Made by a program: the position numbers and the translations under genes. Shown piece after piece: positions 54,093 through 63,861 of a stretch of DNA of 64,000 nt. The notes under the pieces are model-generated. The model did no database searches, had not been told where the DNA came from, and saw only the letters and a list, made by a program, of their open reading frames with translations. Source of the stretch: Sinomicrobium soli (GTDB lineage Bacteria; Bacteroidota; Bacteroidia; Flavobacteriales; Flavobacteriaceae); contig NZ_QLNV01000005.1 in assembly GCF_003285545.1 (NCBI RefSeq), positions 186,001-250,000 on the forward strand, written 5' to 3'. Position 1 is the stretch's first letter. Each line of letters begins with the position of its first letter.

Positions 54093-56084
54093 CTAACCCC
54101 TCTCGTCCTTATAGGCCAGTAACCGGAGCGCATTGATGACTACCAGCAGGGTGGAACCTTCGTGCAGGGCCACGGTAGGGCCGATTCCGGTAAAGCCGAT
54201 AATGGCGGAAGGGACCAGGAACAGTACCATGCCCAGGCTGATCCAGAGGTTCTGCCGGATGATCCTTTTTGAGGTCCGGCTCAGTCCTATGATAAAGGGA
54301 AGTTTTTCCAGCCTGTCGTTCATCAGGGCGATGTCTGCGGTTTCCAGGGCCACATCCGAACCTGCGGCACCCATGGCTATGCCCACGGTACTGTGGGCCA
54401 TGGCCGGGGCGTCATTTACACCGTCGCCAACCATGGCTATGCGGGATTCTTCCCTTCGCAGTTTTTTAATGGCTTCGACCTTGTCTTCGGGAAGCAGGTC
54501 GCCGTATGCATCGGTAAGGCCGATCTGCGCAGCGATGGAATCTGCCACCTTCTGGTGGTCTCCGGTAAGCATGATCATTTTCCGGATGCCGTTTTTCCTC
54601 AGTTGTGCAAGGGTCTTTCCGGCCGATTCCCTGGGGGTGTCCATAAGGGTGAGGATGCCCGTAAAAACGCCTCCCTTGTTCACGATCATGGTAGTATGAC
54701 CCTCTTCCTGGAAGGTAGTGACCTTTTTCAGGACCGGGCCGGGGATAGTCATTCCGGGATCTTCCCCGAACAGGGCGGGATTTCCTATATAGACGGTCTC
54801 TCCTGCATATATTGCCTTGATCCCCTTGCCCTGTATGGCTTCGATACCGGAGGCTTCCGGGGTGTTCTTTATGATATCCGGGGCCAGTTCTTCAGTAATA
54901 CCGGATACTATGGCACGGGCCAGGAGGTGATCGCTCTGTTTTTCTACGGCGAGAAGACAGGACAGAAAACCGGTCCGGTCTGCTCCGTCGAGCGTGACGA
55001 GGTTTGTAATCCGGGGTTCTCCCCGGGTGAGGGTGCCGGTCTTGTCGAAAGCGATGGCAGACAGGCTTCCCAGGTTTTCGAGAGCCTTTCCCCCCTTGAT
55101 GAGCACGCCCGACCGGGCGGCTCTTGCAACCCCGCTCAGTACGGCGCTGGGCGTGGAAATGGCCAGGGCACAGGGGCTGGCGGCAACAAGTACTGTCATG
55201 GCCCGGTAGAAGCTGGCGGAGAAAGGTTCGTCTATCACCAGGAAGGCGAAACACAGCAGTATGACAAGGACAATGACAGAAGGCACGAATACCCTTTCGA
55301 ACTTTTTGGTAAACTGTTGTGTGGGCGACTGTTTTGACTCCGCTTCGCTGACCATAGCTACCAGGCGGGAAATCGTCGAATCTTCGGAGCGCTTCAGGAC
55401 TTTTACTTCCAGTGCCCCGTTACCGTTTACCGTGCCAGTAAAAACCTTATTGGCCCCCGGGATACCGGCGAAATCCGGGAGCTGTTCACCGTCTTCGGTA
55501 GGAAATTTGTCTGCCGGAATGCTTTCGCCGGTGATCGCTGCCTGGTCAACGCTGCTTTTTCCCCGGATGACAAGGCCGTCTGCCGGTATTTTGTTATGGG
55601 GTTTTACGAGTATGATATCACCTGTTTCCAGTTGTTCAACGGGAATGTCTTCTGTTTTTCCGTTTCTTTTTACCAAAGCGGTTTTGGGTGTCAGGTTGCC
55701 CAGCGCCCTGATGGAGTTTCGCGCCTTGTTCATGGCATAATGCTCCAGGGAGTGCCCCAGGCTGAAGAGAAAGAGCAGTAAGGCCCCTTCGGTCCACTTG
55801 CCGAGAACAGCCGCTCCTGCTGCTGCGACGAGCATCAGGAAATCTATTTCAAATCCGCCCTGGCGGATCTTTTCAACAGCTTCTGTCAAAGCAAAATACC
55901 CGCCGAAAAAATAGGCGGCAATACAAAGGTACAGGATATACCCGCTTTGGGGGGTGATTTTATCGAGCAGGTAGGCCGTGAGCAGAAGTGCCCCGCAGAT
56001 CAGGGAAAAGACGAGTTCTGTGTTTTTACCGAATATGCCCGTGTGCTCGTGATGGCATCCGGCGTTGTGGGTATGTGGTTGCAT
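54093..56084 (-). CDS. P1B-4-type heavy-metal exporting ATPase
   Basis: 663-residue P-type ATPase pumping a divalent metal outward. No HMA domain; the N-terminus is a short His/Cys tail (HTHNAGCHHEH). The metal-site motif is SPC (303-305, in AASPCALAIS), not the CPC of copper or zinc/cadmium pumps, and the last helices carry HEGST (TVALHEGSTLL). SPC plus HEGx(T) defines the P1B-4 group (CoaT, CtpD, PfeT), linked to Co(II), Fe(II) and sometimes Zn(II)/Cd(II). TGES (186-189), DKTGTLT (347-353) and GDGVNDAP are intact. Coding follows the Fur-family gene by 133 bases on the same strand, so expression is probably metal- or peroxide-controlled (inference). Confidence 0.93.
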   Translation of the reverse strand: MQPHTHNAGCHHEHTGIFGKNTELVFSLICGALLLTAYLLDKITPQSGYILYLCIAAYFFGGYFALTEAVEKIRQGGFEIDFLMLVAAAGAAVLGKWTEGALLLFLFSLGHSLEHYAMNKARNSIRALGNLTPKTALVKRNGKTEDIPVEQLETGDIILVKPHNKIPADGLVIRGKSSVDQAAITGESIPADKFPTEDGEQLPDFAGIPGANKVFTGTVNGNGALEVKVLKRSEDSTISRLVAMVSEAESKQSPTQQFTKKFERVFVPSVIVLVILLCFAFLVIDEPFSASFYRAMTVLVAASPCALAISTPSAVLSGVARAARSGVLIKGGKALENLGSLSAIAFDKTGTLTRGEPRITNLVTLDGADRTGFLSCLLAVEKQSDHLLARAIVSGITEELAPDIIKNTPEASGIEAIQGKGIKAIYAGETVYIGNPALFGEDPGMTIPGPVLKKVTTFQEEGHTTMIVNKGGVFTGILTLMDTPRESAGKTLAQLRKNGIRKMIMLTGDHQKVADSIAAQIGLTDAYGDLLPEDKVEAIKKLRREESRIAMVGDGVNDAPAMAHSTVGIAMGAAGSDVALETADIALMNDRLEKLPFIIGLSRTSKRIIRQNLWISLGMVLFLVPSAIIGFTGIGPTVALHEGSTLLVVINALRLLAYKDERG

Positions 56085-56217
56085 CGCATTATCATTTTCC
56101 GGCCCGGCTTGTACCGGGTTGTGATTTACAAGGTAAAATTAGGAGATAAAAGATGTAACCCGGTTGCAAAGGCAGATGCGACGGTATTCCGGAATGCAGA
56201 AAGTGGATTCCGGTTCT

Positions 56218-56643
56218 TCAGGAGCCATTTCCCCGGCAGGAAGGACAAAGCCCTTTGATGATAACAGCCACACTGCTTACGGAATGATCTTCGGGAAATT
56301 GTTGCAGGGACATCCGGGTCTGCCCGAGGCAATAGGTAGCGCTGCATTTCTCGCATATGAAATGCGGATGAGTGTGGGTATGCTCTTCTGCGGCACAGTA
56401 CGGGCTGCACAAGGCGTATTTTACCGCATCACTGTCGGTGTCTATGGCGTGTATGATACCGTGTTTTTCAAAAGTCTTAAGGGTGCGGTATATGGTAGCC
56501 TTATCTACGGTATCCAGTAATATCTGCAGTTCGGAAAGACTTTTGGCATTGTGGTCCTTACACAGTTGTTTCAGGGTGAGAATTCTCGCCGGGGTGGCCT
56601 TTACGCCCTTTTTTTCTATGAAAGAGATCCATTTTTCGAACAA
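56218..56643 (-). CDS. Fur-family metal-responsive regulator
   Basis: 141-residue Fur/Zur/PerR family protein. Winged helix at 1-80 (TPARILTLKQLCKDHNAKSL, KATIYRTLKTFEKHGIIHAI), then the metal domain with ALCSPYCAAEEHTHTHPHFI, CEKCSATYC and a final CPSC; the paired CxxC motifs give a structural zinc site. The start is TTG at 56643 (MFEKWISF): the frame upstream is closed by a stop at 56664-56666 region with no ATG. It lies between a membrane protein gene and the P1B-4 ATPase gene, whose expression it likely controls. The His-rich HTHTHPH run is unusually long for Fur and may widen metal binding. Confidence 0.9.
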   Translation of the reverse strand: MFEKWISFIEKKGVKATPARILTLKQLCKDHNAKSLSELQILLDTVDKATIYRTLKTFEKHGIIHAIDTDSDAVKYALCSPYCAAEEHTHTHPHFICEKCSATYCLGQTRMSLQQFPEDHSVSSVAVIIKGLCPSCRGNGS

Positions 56644-56664
56644 GACAGTATCTTTTCTATAAGA

Positions 56665-57102
56665 TTACAGCCATTGATCCCAGGGGATTCTGCTGAGTAT
56701 CAGGATAAGTCCGAGGGTATAGAAAAAGGCGATTTTCCCGAATTTTCCCTTGGCGCTTTCCATTTTTTTGTGTTTAGACCAGCCGATGGTAATGAGTATG
56801 ATGGCCAGGATATTGGTAAAGGGGTGCTCTACGAGTAAAAGTCTTGCCAGCGGATTGCTCATCACTCCTCCGGGCCCGAGCTCCGACCACAGGGAGAAGC
56901 GTTCGGAGGTAAAATAGAGCACGATGCCCAACAGCAGTTGTATATGTGTAAAAATAAGTGCGAAAAGGCTTATTCTCAGATCTTTGCCCATGATGTAGGG
57001 TTTGCTGTTAAAATAGCCCATGATCGCATTGACAACAGCCACGACCAGCATGACCAGTGCAAGGTATGCCCAATAGGAATGCAAGGTTTGAATAATGCCC
57101 AT
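56665..57102 (-). CDS. Small four-helix membrane protein, function unknown
   Basis: 145 residues with four hydrophobic segments (about 8-28, 44-66, 87-107 and 122-140). Histidines lie near helices (LHSYWAYLALVMLV, FTHIQLLLGIVLYF, LLLVEHPFTNILAI), compatible with haem binding; homologues are often labelled cytochrome B for this reason, without proof. It lies 21 bases before the Fur-family gene on the same strand, so the membrane protein, regulator and ATPase form a likely three-gene operon. Confidence 0.7.
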   Translation of the reverse strand: MGIIQTLHSYWAYLALVMLVVAVVNAIMGYFNSKPYIMGKDLRISLFALIFTHIQLLLGIVLYFTSERFSLWSELGPGGVMSNPLARLLLVEHPFTNILAIILITIGWSKHKKMESAKGKFGKIAFFYTLGLILILSRIPWDQWL

Positions 57103-57222
57103 GTTTTAGTTTTTAAGTTTTACCAAAAGTAGTGAATTTCGCGGAGATGGGGGGTGCTATGGGAAGGGAGGGAGGTCTAAATGTTTTGTTAAATACAGTG
57201 GTGTCTGACAGGGGGTAAATAA

Positions 57223-57250
57223 AAAACCCCGCTGCTTCCGGCGGGGTTTT
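57223..57250. terminator. Intrinsic terminator of the Oar-like gene
   Basis: 10-bp stem AAAACCCCGC (57223-57232) with GCGGGGTTTT (57241-57250), eight-base loop; T-runs on both sides, so it can act in both directions. It lies 21 bases past the stop of the Oar-like gene. Confidence 0.88.
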
Positions 57251-57270
57251 TATAAACTTTGACGTTGCGA

Positions 57271-60200
57271 TTAGTTAAACTTATACCTAACGCCTACTTG
57301 CAGTTGCCAGGTTTCGTTAAAGTTATAATTGTAATCGTAAGATCGTGTTGGGTAATCACCACTAACTGTTGGGAAAGAGAAGGTGGGCTCATTGCTATCA
57401 TTTACTCCTTCATAAGTCAGGATAGCACTATTATTGGATATATTATTTGTTTTTCTAACACCCCATTCGCTGTTGATGAGGTTTCCAACATTAATAAAGT
57501 CCAGGCTGATTTGCAAGGTATTTGTAGACTCACCAATATTGAAGTAATACTCCCGCAATAATCTAAGGTCAAATTTGTGAACCCAGGGCGCACGGGCTGC
57601 ATAGGCTTCAGCATATTTACCTTTGTTATTTTTCAGGTATCTATCCTGTTCCATAAAATTGAAAAAGGCATCTTCATCCTCCTGGCTAACGAAGTTAATG
57701 TCTCCTCTTCCGCTTGGAATATAGATTAAATCTGCTCCGATACCATCTCCGTTCATATCGTTAGTATAGATATAGCTGTTTCCGTAAGGAGAATATCCGG
57801 AATAGAACAAACTAACAAATGTAGATGATTTTAAGAAGTCATTAGACCATGGTAATCTGTAGGATGCAGAAGCGATAACTCTGCTTGGCACCACATATTG
57901 TGAACGTTGAAGTACCGGCAGGTGAGGTCCGTCTACCTGAATGAGTCCGGTATAGGCAGAACCCGCGTTACTACCGGGCATACCTGAAATCTCTTTAGAT
58001 TCGGTATAGGTATAGGAAGCCATTAAATTCAAGTCTTCTACCGGCTCTGCATTTAAAGTAATGTTTCCTATTGCACCCCAACCTTTACTGGTGTTTGATA
58101 GCATATATGCAGCTCTGTCCTGGTAAGAAATATCGGAACTTGCAGGATAAATATACCGGTTATCGGGCCCGTTGAAACGCTCCCATGAACCGTCTGGCTC
58201 CATAAGGTTGTAGTTCTTAAGCATCACACCGTTTAAAGTTTTGGTGTAAATACCTTCTAAAGTAACTGCGAACGGGAATTCAGTCGGGATTTGATAGTCA
58301 AAAGCCAAAGAAGTTTTCCATACCTGTGGCATTTTGAAATTAGGGTCCACACCGTTTATGTCACGTGGCAAAGCACCATCTTCGGGGGTAATGGTATTAG
58401 GTAATCCCAATCTGTCTATCATCTCGTTTACATCTGTGATCATTGGTCCTGCCAATTCTTCCAAGACAGGATTTGAAATGGCCACTCCGTTTTCATCATA
58501 GGTAGTTGTAGCGGCATAGCTTCCTTGTACCATACCGGAGTTGGTTGGCATATTGGTGAAGAATACCAAAGGCAATCTTCCGGAGAAGATACCGGTTCCA
58601 CCTCGGAGTTTCATAGACTGGTCTCCTTTTACATCCCAGATAAATCCGGCCCTTGGCGAGAACTGAACATTGGCTTTTGGCCAGCGACCTGTGTCTATAT
58701 GTCTGCCTCCGAAATCTAAATCATAGATGGCATTGTTTCTAAGAAGGTTATCCTCGTATTTCAAATAATCTGCACGAAGTCCTACAGAGAGTTTAAATTT
58801 GCTGTTAATATCCCATTCATCTTGCAGATAAGCTCCAAACTGGTTGAAAGCAACCTCTGCAGTTGGATTCGCTTCTCCATCATAACCGTAAGTTAAAGCA
58901 AAATCCCTTGGAGCGGCTTGATTAAGGAAATCATCCAGGCTGGCGTATCGGTAATATCCCGTACCGTTTCTCATATAAGAGTTGTTTGCCATCTGATGCT
59001 CATAACTCAAACCTGCGGTAATTTTGTGGTTGTCTGCGTAATAAGTAAGGTTGTCGATAAAGGTCAACGTATTGTTGTTTACGGCATTATTCCAGGTAAA
59101 CAACTCATAACCAGCAGAAATATAAGGCTCTAAAATCTGATTCCCTTCGTCGTCTAACCCGTTCATGATATCGATGAAGGGGAAAGGAGAAGAGTTTGTG
59201 CCACGGGCATCTTCTATTTTAGAATAGGTGGCCAAAAACTGATTCGAAAGCTTGTCTGAGAATCTACTGTTTAAATCGAAGGATATGGAGTTCACAATAT
59301 TATTCATCGAATAAGTAGAGTTGGAGAACGCCATGGAGTATTGTGAGATACGATCCGCGTTTCTGTTTCGGTATCCGGCATCTGTGGAGTTTCCGTTAGT
59401 GGCATTCCACCCCTCGTTTTTAGTATAGTTGTAACGCACGCTCAATTTGTGGGCGTCACTGATATTCCAATCCAGACGAATCAACAGTTTTTTATTGGTT
59501 TCGTCTGCAGGATAGCTGTCATAGGATCCGGGATCGTAACCGTAATTAGACATCAAATGGTCTTTTACGGCCTGCATGTCGGCAATACTGGCACGTGAAC
59601 GCATTAAATCCAGGTTCGCAACTCCGTTTTCAGAGGGTCTCCAGTTCACTACTTGTCCCGGTATTTTTACAGTCTCAGCATTGACAAAAAAGAATAGTTT
59701 ATCCTTTACAATAGGCCCTCCAAAAGTGGCGCCGATAGTAGTTGTAGAGGCTTCCGGACGTTCTCCAAAGTCGGTGTCACCAATTCTGTTACCGCGCATG
59801 TCCTGGTTGGTATACAAGGTGTAGGCAGAACCTCTGAAGGTGTTGGTTCCTGACTTTGTAATTGCATTGATCCCTCCACCGATAAAGTTGGTCTGACGTA
59901 CATCAAATGGAGAAACCACCACTTGAACTTCTTCAATAGCGTCTAATGAAATAGGATTTCCACCACCCGGCAAGCTGGAACTCAAACCAAAGTTGTTGTT
60001 GAAGTTAGCACCATCTACGGTAAAGTTGGTTGAACGCCCATCTCCACCAGACATACTCATACCGTTGGCATACGGAGAAACGCGGGCCATGTCTGAAATG
60101 CTCCTGCTGATAGTTGGCAGCGCATTCATTTGCTCGTTGGAAATGTTCGTCGCAGCTCCGGTCTTTTGGGCTGAAAATTTTCCTCTTTTTGCAGTGACGA

Positions 60201-60558
60201 GCACCTGGTCCAACTCCATGCTTTCCTGAGTCAAAACCACATTGTGGACAAAGGATACACCTAATCCAATGGTTATGTTTTTGGTTACATTGGTGCCATA
60301 ACCCATGTAGGATACCTCTACGGTGTATGGTCCGCCAACACGCATTCCGGGCAGTGTATAACGACCATCTTCACTGGTAACGGCCCCATAAGTGGTCCCG
60401 GAAGGGGTATGCGTTGCAACAACGGATGCACCCATCAGTGGACTGAGATCATCTGTAACCTGTCCGTTAATACTGGACGTAGTTACCTGCGCAATAGCAG
60501 CAGTAGACGCAAGAAGAGCGAGGACTACTGTAAAAAACCCATTGTAAATTGTCTTCAT
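57271..60558 (-). CDS. Oar-like TonB-dependent outer-membrane protein
   Basis: 1095 residues. Signal peptide (MKTIYNGFFTVVLALLASTA, cleaved near AIAQ), a carboxypeptidase-regulatory-like beta-sandwich (about 28-110; INGQVTDDLSPLMGASVVAT, DGRYTLPGMRVGGPYTVEVS), then a plug with NFTVDGANFNNNFGLSS and GGINAITKSGTNTFRGSAYT, and a large barrel ending WQLQVGVRYKFN. These features fit the Oar family (named for a Myxococcus adhesion/morphogenesis protein) rather than classical siderophore receptors. No SusD partner is adjacent. Ligand unknown; members have been tied to peptide or protein transport and surface functions. Single gene with own terminator. Confidence 0.92.
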   Translation of the reverse strand: MKTIYNGFFTVVLALLASTAAIAQVTTSSINGQVTDDLSPLMGASVVATHTPSGTTYGAVTSEDGRYTLPGMRVGGPYTVEVSYMGYGTNVTKNITIGLGVSFVHNVVLTQESMELDQVLVTAKRGKFSAQKTGAATNISNEQMNALPTISRSISDMARVSPYANGMSMSGGDGRSTNFTVDGANFNNNFGLSSSLPGGGNPISLDAIEEVQVVVSPFDVRQTNFIGGGINAITKSGTNTFRGSAYTLYTNQDMRGNRIGDTDFGERPEASTTTIGATFGGPIVKDKLFFFVNAETVKIPGQVVNWRPSENGVANLDLMRSRASIADMQAVKDHLMSNYGYDPGSYDSYPADETNKKLLIRLDWNISDAHKLSVRYNYTKNEGWNATNGNSTDAGYRNRNADRISQYSMAFSNSTYSMNNIVNSISFDLNSRFSDKLSNQFLATYSKIEDARGTNSSPFPFIDIMNGLDDEGNQILEPYISAGYELFTWNNAVNNNTLTFIDNLTYYADNHKITAGLSYEHQMANNSYMRNGTGYYRYASLDDFLNQAAPRDFALTYGYDGEANPTAEVAFNQFGAYLQDEWDINSKFKLSVGLRADYLKYEDNLLRNNAIYDLDFGGRHIDTGRWPKANVQFSPRAGFIWDVKGDQSMKLRGGTGIFSGRLPLVFFTNMPTNSGMVQGSYAATTTYDENGVAISNPVLEELAGPMITDVNEMIDRLGLPNTITPEDGALPRDINGVDPNFKMPQVWKTSLAFDYQIPTEFPFAVTLEGIYTKTLNGVMLKNYNLMEPDGSWERFNGPDNRYIYPASSDISYQDRAAYMLSNTSKGWGAIGNITLNAEPVEDLNLMASYTYTESKEISGMPGSNAGSAYTGLIQVDGPHLPVLQRSQYVVPSRVIASASYRLPWSNDFLKSSTFVSLFYSGYSPYGNSYIYTNDMNGDGIGADLIYIPSGRGDINFVSQEDEDAFFNFMEQDRYLKNNKGKYAEAYAARAPWVHKFDLRLLREYYFNIGESTNTLQISLDFINVGNLINSEWGVRKTNNISNNSAILTYEGVNDSNEPTFSFPTVSGDYPTRSYDYNYNFNETWQLQVGVRYKFN

Positions 60559-60770
60559 CTGTGTGTATTATATAAAGATTTAGCTATGCAAAATTGGTAT
60601 ATATCCGGGAACCGGGCATTAAATCAATGTTAAATAAATTAACATTCCGCGATTTTAACGATATTCATAAAAGTAGCCATAAAATGAGCAGGTTTACTTG
60701 TGGAATGCTTAAATTTTACACGGATTTATTAACAGAAATTTGTGATAAAATGTTATGTTTATAACAAAAA

Positions 60771-60804
60771 CACCCACGGCATTACCAAACGGAAGCCGTG
60801 GGTG
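60771..60804 (-). terminator. Intrinsic terminator of pgi
   Basis: 10-bp stem CACCCACGGC (60771-60780) with GCCGTGGGTG (60795-60804), 14-base loop; on the minus strand it is followed by TTTTTG. It lies 28 bases past the pgi stop. Confidence 0.88.
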
Positions 60805-60832
60805 GGATAAGGTGTTTAAAACCGTATTACAG

Positions 60833-62479
60833 TTATTGTTGTTTTCTGGCGAACTGTTGCAGCAATCGGGAGGTAGAACTGTCGTGTACGGCATTCTCCG
60901 GGTGCTCCATGTCTTTGAGAATGGTGCTGGCCAGTTGTTTTCCGAGCTCCACGCCCCATTGGTCATAGCTGAAAATGTTCCAGATCACACCCTGTACGAA
61001 TATCTTGTGTTCGTAAAGGGCGATAAGCGCCCCGAGGCTTTCGGGAGTGAGCTGGTCTATGAGTATGGTATTGGTAGGCTTATTGCCTTCAAAGACCTTG
61101 AACGGAAGCAGGCGGTCGATCTCCTCCTGTGCGGTTCCCCTGGCTTTGAATTCGGCAATGACCTCTTCTCGGGTTTTTCCGTTGAGCAGGGCTTCGGTCT
61201 GCGCAAAGAAGTTGGCCATAAGCTTATTGTGGTGGCCGGTATCTCCGTGCAGTGACCTTGCATAGCCGATGAAATCTGCAGGAATTAGCTTGGTGCCCTG
61301 GTGGATAAGCTGGAAGAAGGCGTGCTGCGAATTGGTTCCGGGTTCTCCCCAGATCAGGGTCCCTGTCTGGTAGCCTACCCGGTTGCCGGCACGGTCTACA
61401 CTCTTTCCGTTACTTTCCATGATCCCTTGCTGCAGGTATGCGGAAAAACGGCTGAGGTATTGTGTATACGGTATGATAGCCTCGCTTTCGGCCCCGTAAA
61501 AGTTGTTGTACCACACACTGATCAGGGCCAGTATGACGGGAATGTTGTCTTCAAAGCCGGCGGTCCTGAAATGCTCGTCCATTTTCCGGGCACCTTCGAG
61601 CAGTTTTTCGAAATTGTCATACCCTACGGCAAGGGCTATGGACAGCCCTACGGCGCTCCATAGGGAGAAGCGCCCGCCTACCCAGTCCCACATGGGAAAT
61701 ACGTTCTCATCCGCAATACCGAATTCCGCTATTTTGGGCAGGTTGGTCGATACGGCTACAAAATGCCTGGCGATATCCTGTTCGGCAGCATGCTTTAAAA
61801 ACCAGTTTTTTACAGTGGTGGCATTGCTCAGGGTTTCCTGGGTAGTAAAGGTTTTGGACACCACGACAAACAGTGTGGTTTCGGGATCCAGGCCTTTGAG
61901 GGTTTCGTAGACATGATCGCCGTCTACGTTACTTACAAAATGTACCCGGAGCCGGTTTTTATAGAAACTCAGGGCCTCGGTTACCATGGCGGGGCCCAGG
62001 TCGGAACCTCCGATACCTATATTGACTACGTCGGTAAATGCTTTCCCGGTATATCCTTTCTTTTCTCCGGAAATGACCGCTTCGGTAAAAGCCTTTATCT
62101 TTTTCTTTACATCGTATATTTCAGGAATGATATTCGCACCGTCTACCCTGATATCGGCATCTCCGGCAGCCCGAAGGGCGGTGTGGAGCACAGCCCTGTT
62201 CTCGGTCTCATTGATAAGGTCTCCGGAAAAATATTTTTGTATGGCATCCTTCAGCTGTACTTCTTCGGCAAGAGATAAAAGCAGGCCCATGGTTTCTTCC
62301 GTAATACGGTTTTTGGAGTAATCCACAAAAAAATCGTTCCATTGCACGGTAAACCTGGAAGCTCTTCCGGGGTCGGTAGCGAAGAGGGTCTTCATTTTTG
62401 TGTCATGGGTTTCCTGATAGTGATCCGCCAGTTTTTTCCAGGCCTGGGCCCGGGTCGGGTTTGTCTTTTGTAATGGCAT
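60833..62479 (-). CDS. pgi: Glucose-6-phosphate isomerase
   Basis: Interconverts glucose 6-phosphate and fructose 6-phosphate. 548 residues, the long form of the family. Signature stretches: [20 protein letters not shown] (phosphate binding), [20 protein letters not shown], the catalytic-glutamate region [40 protein letters not shown] with the ring-opening histidine, and the C-terminal [20 protein letters not shown] with the catalytic lysine. All catalytic residues look intact. Same strand as the M23 peptidase gene, 113 bases downstream of it. Confidence 0.97.
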   Translation of the reverse strand: MPLQKTNPTRAQAWKKLADHYQETHDTKMKTLFATDPGRASRFTVQWNDFFVDYSKNRITEETMGLLLSLAEEVQLKDAIQKYFSGDLINETENRAVLHTALRAAGDADIRVDGANIIPEIYDVKKKIKAFTEAVISGEKKGYTGKAFTDVVNIGIGGSDLGPAMVTEALSFYKNRLRVHFVSNVDGDHVYETLKGLDPETTLFVVVSKTFTTQETLSNATTVKNWFLKHAAEQDIARHFVAVSTNLPKIAEFGIADENVFPMWDWVGGRFSLWSAVGLSIALAVGYDNFEKLLEGARKMDEHFRTAGFEDNIPVILALISVWYNNFYGAESEAIIPYTQYLSRFSAYLQQGIMESNGKSVDRAGNRVGYQTGTLIWGEPGTNSQHAFFQLIHQGTKLIPADFIGYARSLHGDTGHHNKLMANFFAQTEALLNGKTREEVIAEFKARGTAQEEIDRLLPFKVFEGNKPTNTILIDQLTPESLGALIALYEHKIFVQGVIWNIFSYDQWGVELGKQLASTILKDMEHPENAVHDSSTSRLLQQFARKQQ

Positions 62480-62592
62480 TGTGTTTTTCGTTTATTTCTT
62501 TTTCTGCAGGGACCCGGTTTTTTCGAAGTTTCGGGGCTTTTTCTTTCGGACCCCTGCAATATGCAATAATTTTATCGGGTATGGCGAAGGAC

Positions 62593-63861
62593 CTATTCTG
62601 CGGAAGTGACGAATTCTTCCTGGTCTTCCTCAAAAATGATATCGTCCAGCCTTGATTTAAGCGGCCGGATATATGTGAGGTAGCCTTCCTTGAGTTCTTT
62701 TTCGATAGGCTCGGCAGAAGGCAGGTCCTGTTTGTAAGGGTCTACCTGCTTCCCGTTTTTCCAGAAGCGGTAGCACACGTGCGGGCCGGTAGCCAGTCCT
62801 GTGCTTCCTACATAGCCGATCACTTCCCCCTGTTTTACATACTGCCCCACCCTGGCGGCTCTTTTCGACATGTGGAGGTATTGCGTTTCGTAAGTGCTGT
62901 TGTGCCTTATCTTTACGTAATTCCCGTTTCCGGAGGTGTATCCCGATATGGTAACGGTACCGTTGGCCGTGGCCTTTATGGGAGTGCCGTGCGGGGCTGC
63001 ATAATCTGTTCCGAGATGTGCTTTCCAGCGTTTCTGAACCGGATGAAAACGCCGTGGATTGTAACGGGAGGAGATCCTGCTGTACTCCAGCGGGGCTTTC
63101 AGGAACGCCCTGCGGAGGGTATTGGCCTTTTCGTCGTAGTAATCGCTGACCTTGTTTACGGAGTCGGTCTGGAATTTAAAGGAATAAAAAGGTTTTTTGT
63201 TGTGCTCGAAATAGGCCGCCTTGATATTTCCTATGCCCGCATAGATGGTATCGTCGATATATTTTTCCTCAAAAATGATCTTGAACCGGTCGCCGCGCCG
63301 GAGCCTGAAAAAATCCACGGTCCAGGCGTAGATGTTGGAGAGTTCGTAAGCGACCTGGTAGTCCAGTTCCTGGTTCATAATGGCTTCCGAGAGCGAACTG
63401 GTGATAACCCCCGAGGCTTCCCTCTCCACTACGGTTACCGGTTTCTTGTCTTTATAGGTCTGTATGGAATCGGCAAAGTTGATCACCACATAATCTACCT
63501 TGTTGGGCTGGTAGATAAAGCATTGCGGGGTTTGTGTGGAGTCCTTGCTGAAGAGCAGGGTGTAGGGTTTGCCGACGCGAAGCCCCCTTACGATATCATA
63601 GGTGTCTTTGGCGGCTTCGGCGATCTGGTATACCTTGCCGTAATCCAGATTGTTTTTGGCGAGGATCTCTCCGAAGCTGTCTCCCGATTTTATGGTGTCC
63701 CTGCGAACGATATAATCATTGAGGTTGAATCCGAATTCCGTGATCTCAATAGGTTTTGAAACTTCCCTCTCCGCAGTTTCCGCATTTTTTTCCTCTTCCT
63801 TTTCCTTTTTGCAGGCCGTAAAAGTAACGGCCAGTGCAAGCAAAGCGACTTTTTTCAGCAT
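62593..63861 (-). CDS. M23-family (LytM) peptidoglycan hydrolase, lipoprotein
   Basis: 422-residue murein endopeptidase-like protein. Lipoprotein signal with lipobox FTAC (cysteine about 17), a Glu/Lys-rich linker, a LysM/OapA-like segment (VRRDTIKSGDSFGEILAKNN), a mid domain of the NMB0315/CsdX type and the LytM domain. Zinc ligands visible: H and D in KAHLGTDYAAPHGTPIKA, the catalytic histidine in TQYLHMSKRA, and GPHVCYRFW where the usual HxH reads HxC. A cysteine could still hold zinc; this substitution is seen in other flavobacterial members as I recall. Its start overlaps the stop of the preceding gene by one base (TAATG). Confidence 0.9.
   Translation of the reverse strand: MLKKVALLALAVTFTACKKEKEEEKNAETAEREVSKPIEITEFGFNLNDYIVRRDTIKSGDSFGEILAKNNLDYGKVYQIAEAAKDTYDIVRGLRVGKPYTLLFSKDSTQTPQCFIYQPNKVDYVVINFADSIQTYKDKKPVTVVEREASGVITSSLSEAIMNQELDYQVAYELSNIYAWTVDFFRLRRGDRFKIIFEEKYIDDTIYAGIGNIKAAYFEHNKKPFYSFKFQTDSVNKVSDYYDEKANTLRRAFLKAPLEYSRISSRYNPRRFHPVQKRWKAHLGTDYAAPHGTPIKATANGTVTISGYTSGNGNYVKIRHNSTYETQYLHMSKRAARVGQYVKQGEVIGYVGSTGLATGPHVCYRFWKNGKQVDPYKQDLPSAEPIEKELKEGYLTYIRPLKSRLDDIIFEEDQEEFVTSAE

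Noticed and set aside
54093-56084. Copper (CPx) ATPase
   Set aside because: Metal motif is SPC with HEGST in the last helices, not CPC/CPH, and there is no HMA domain.
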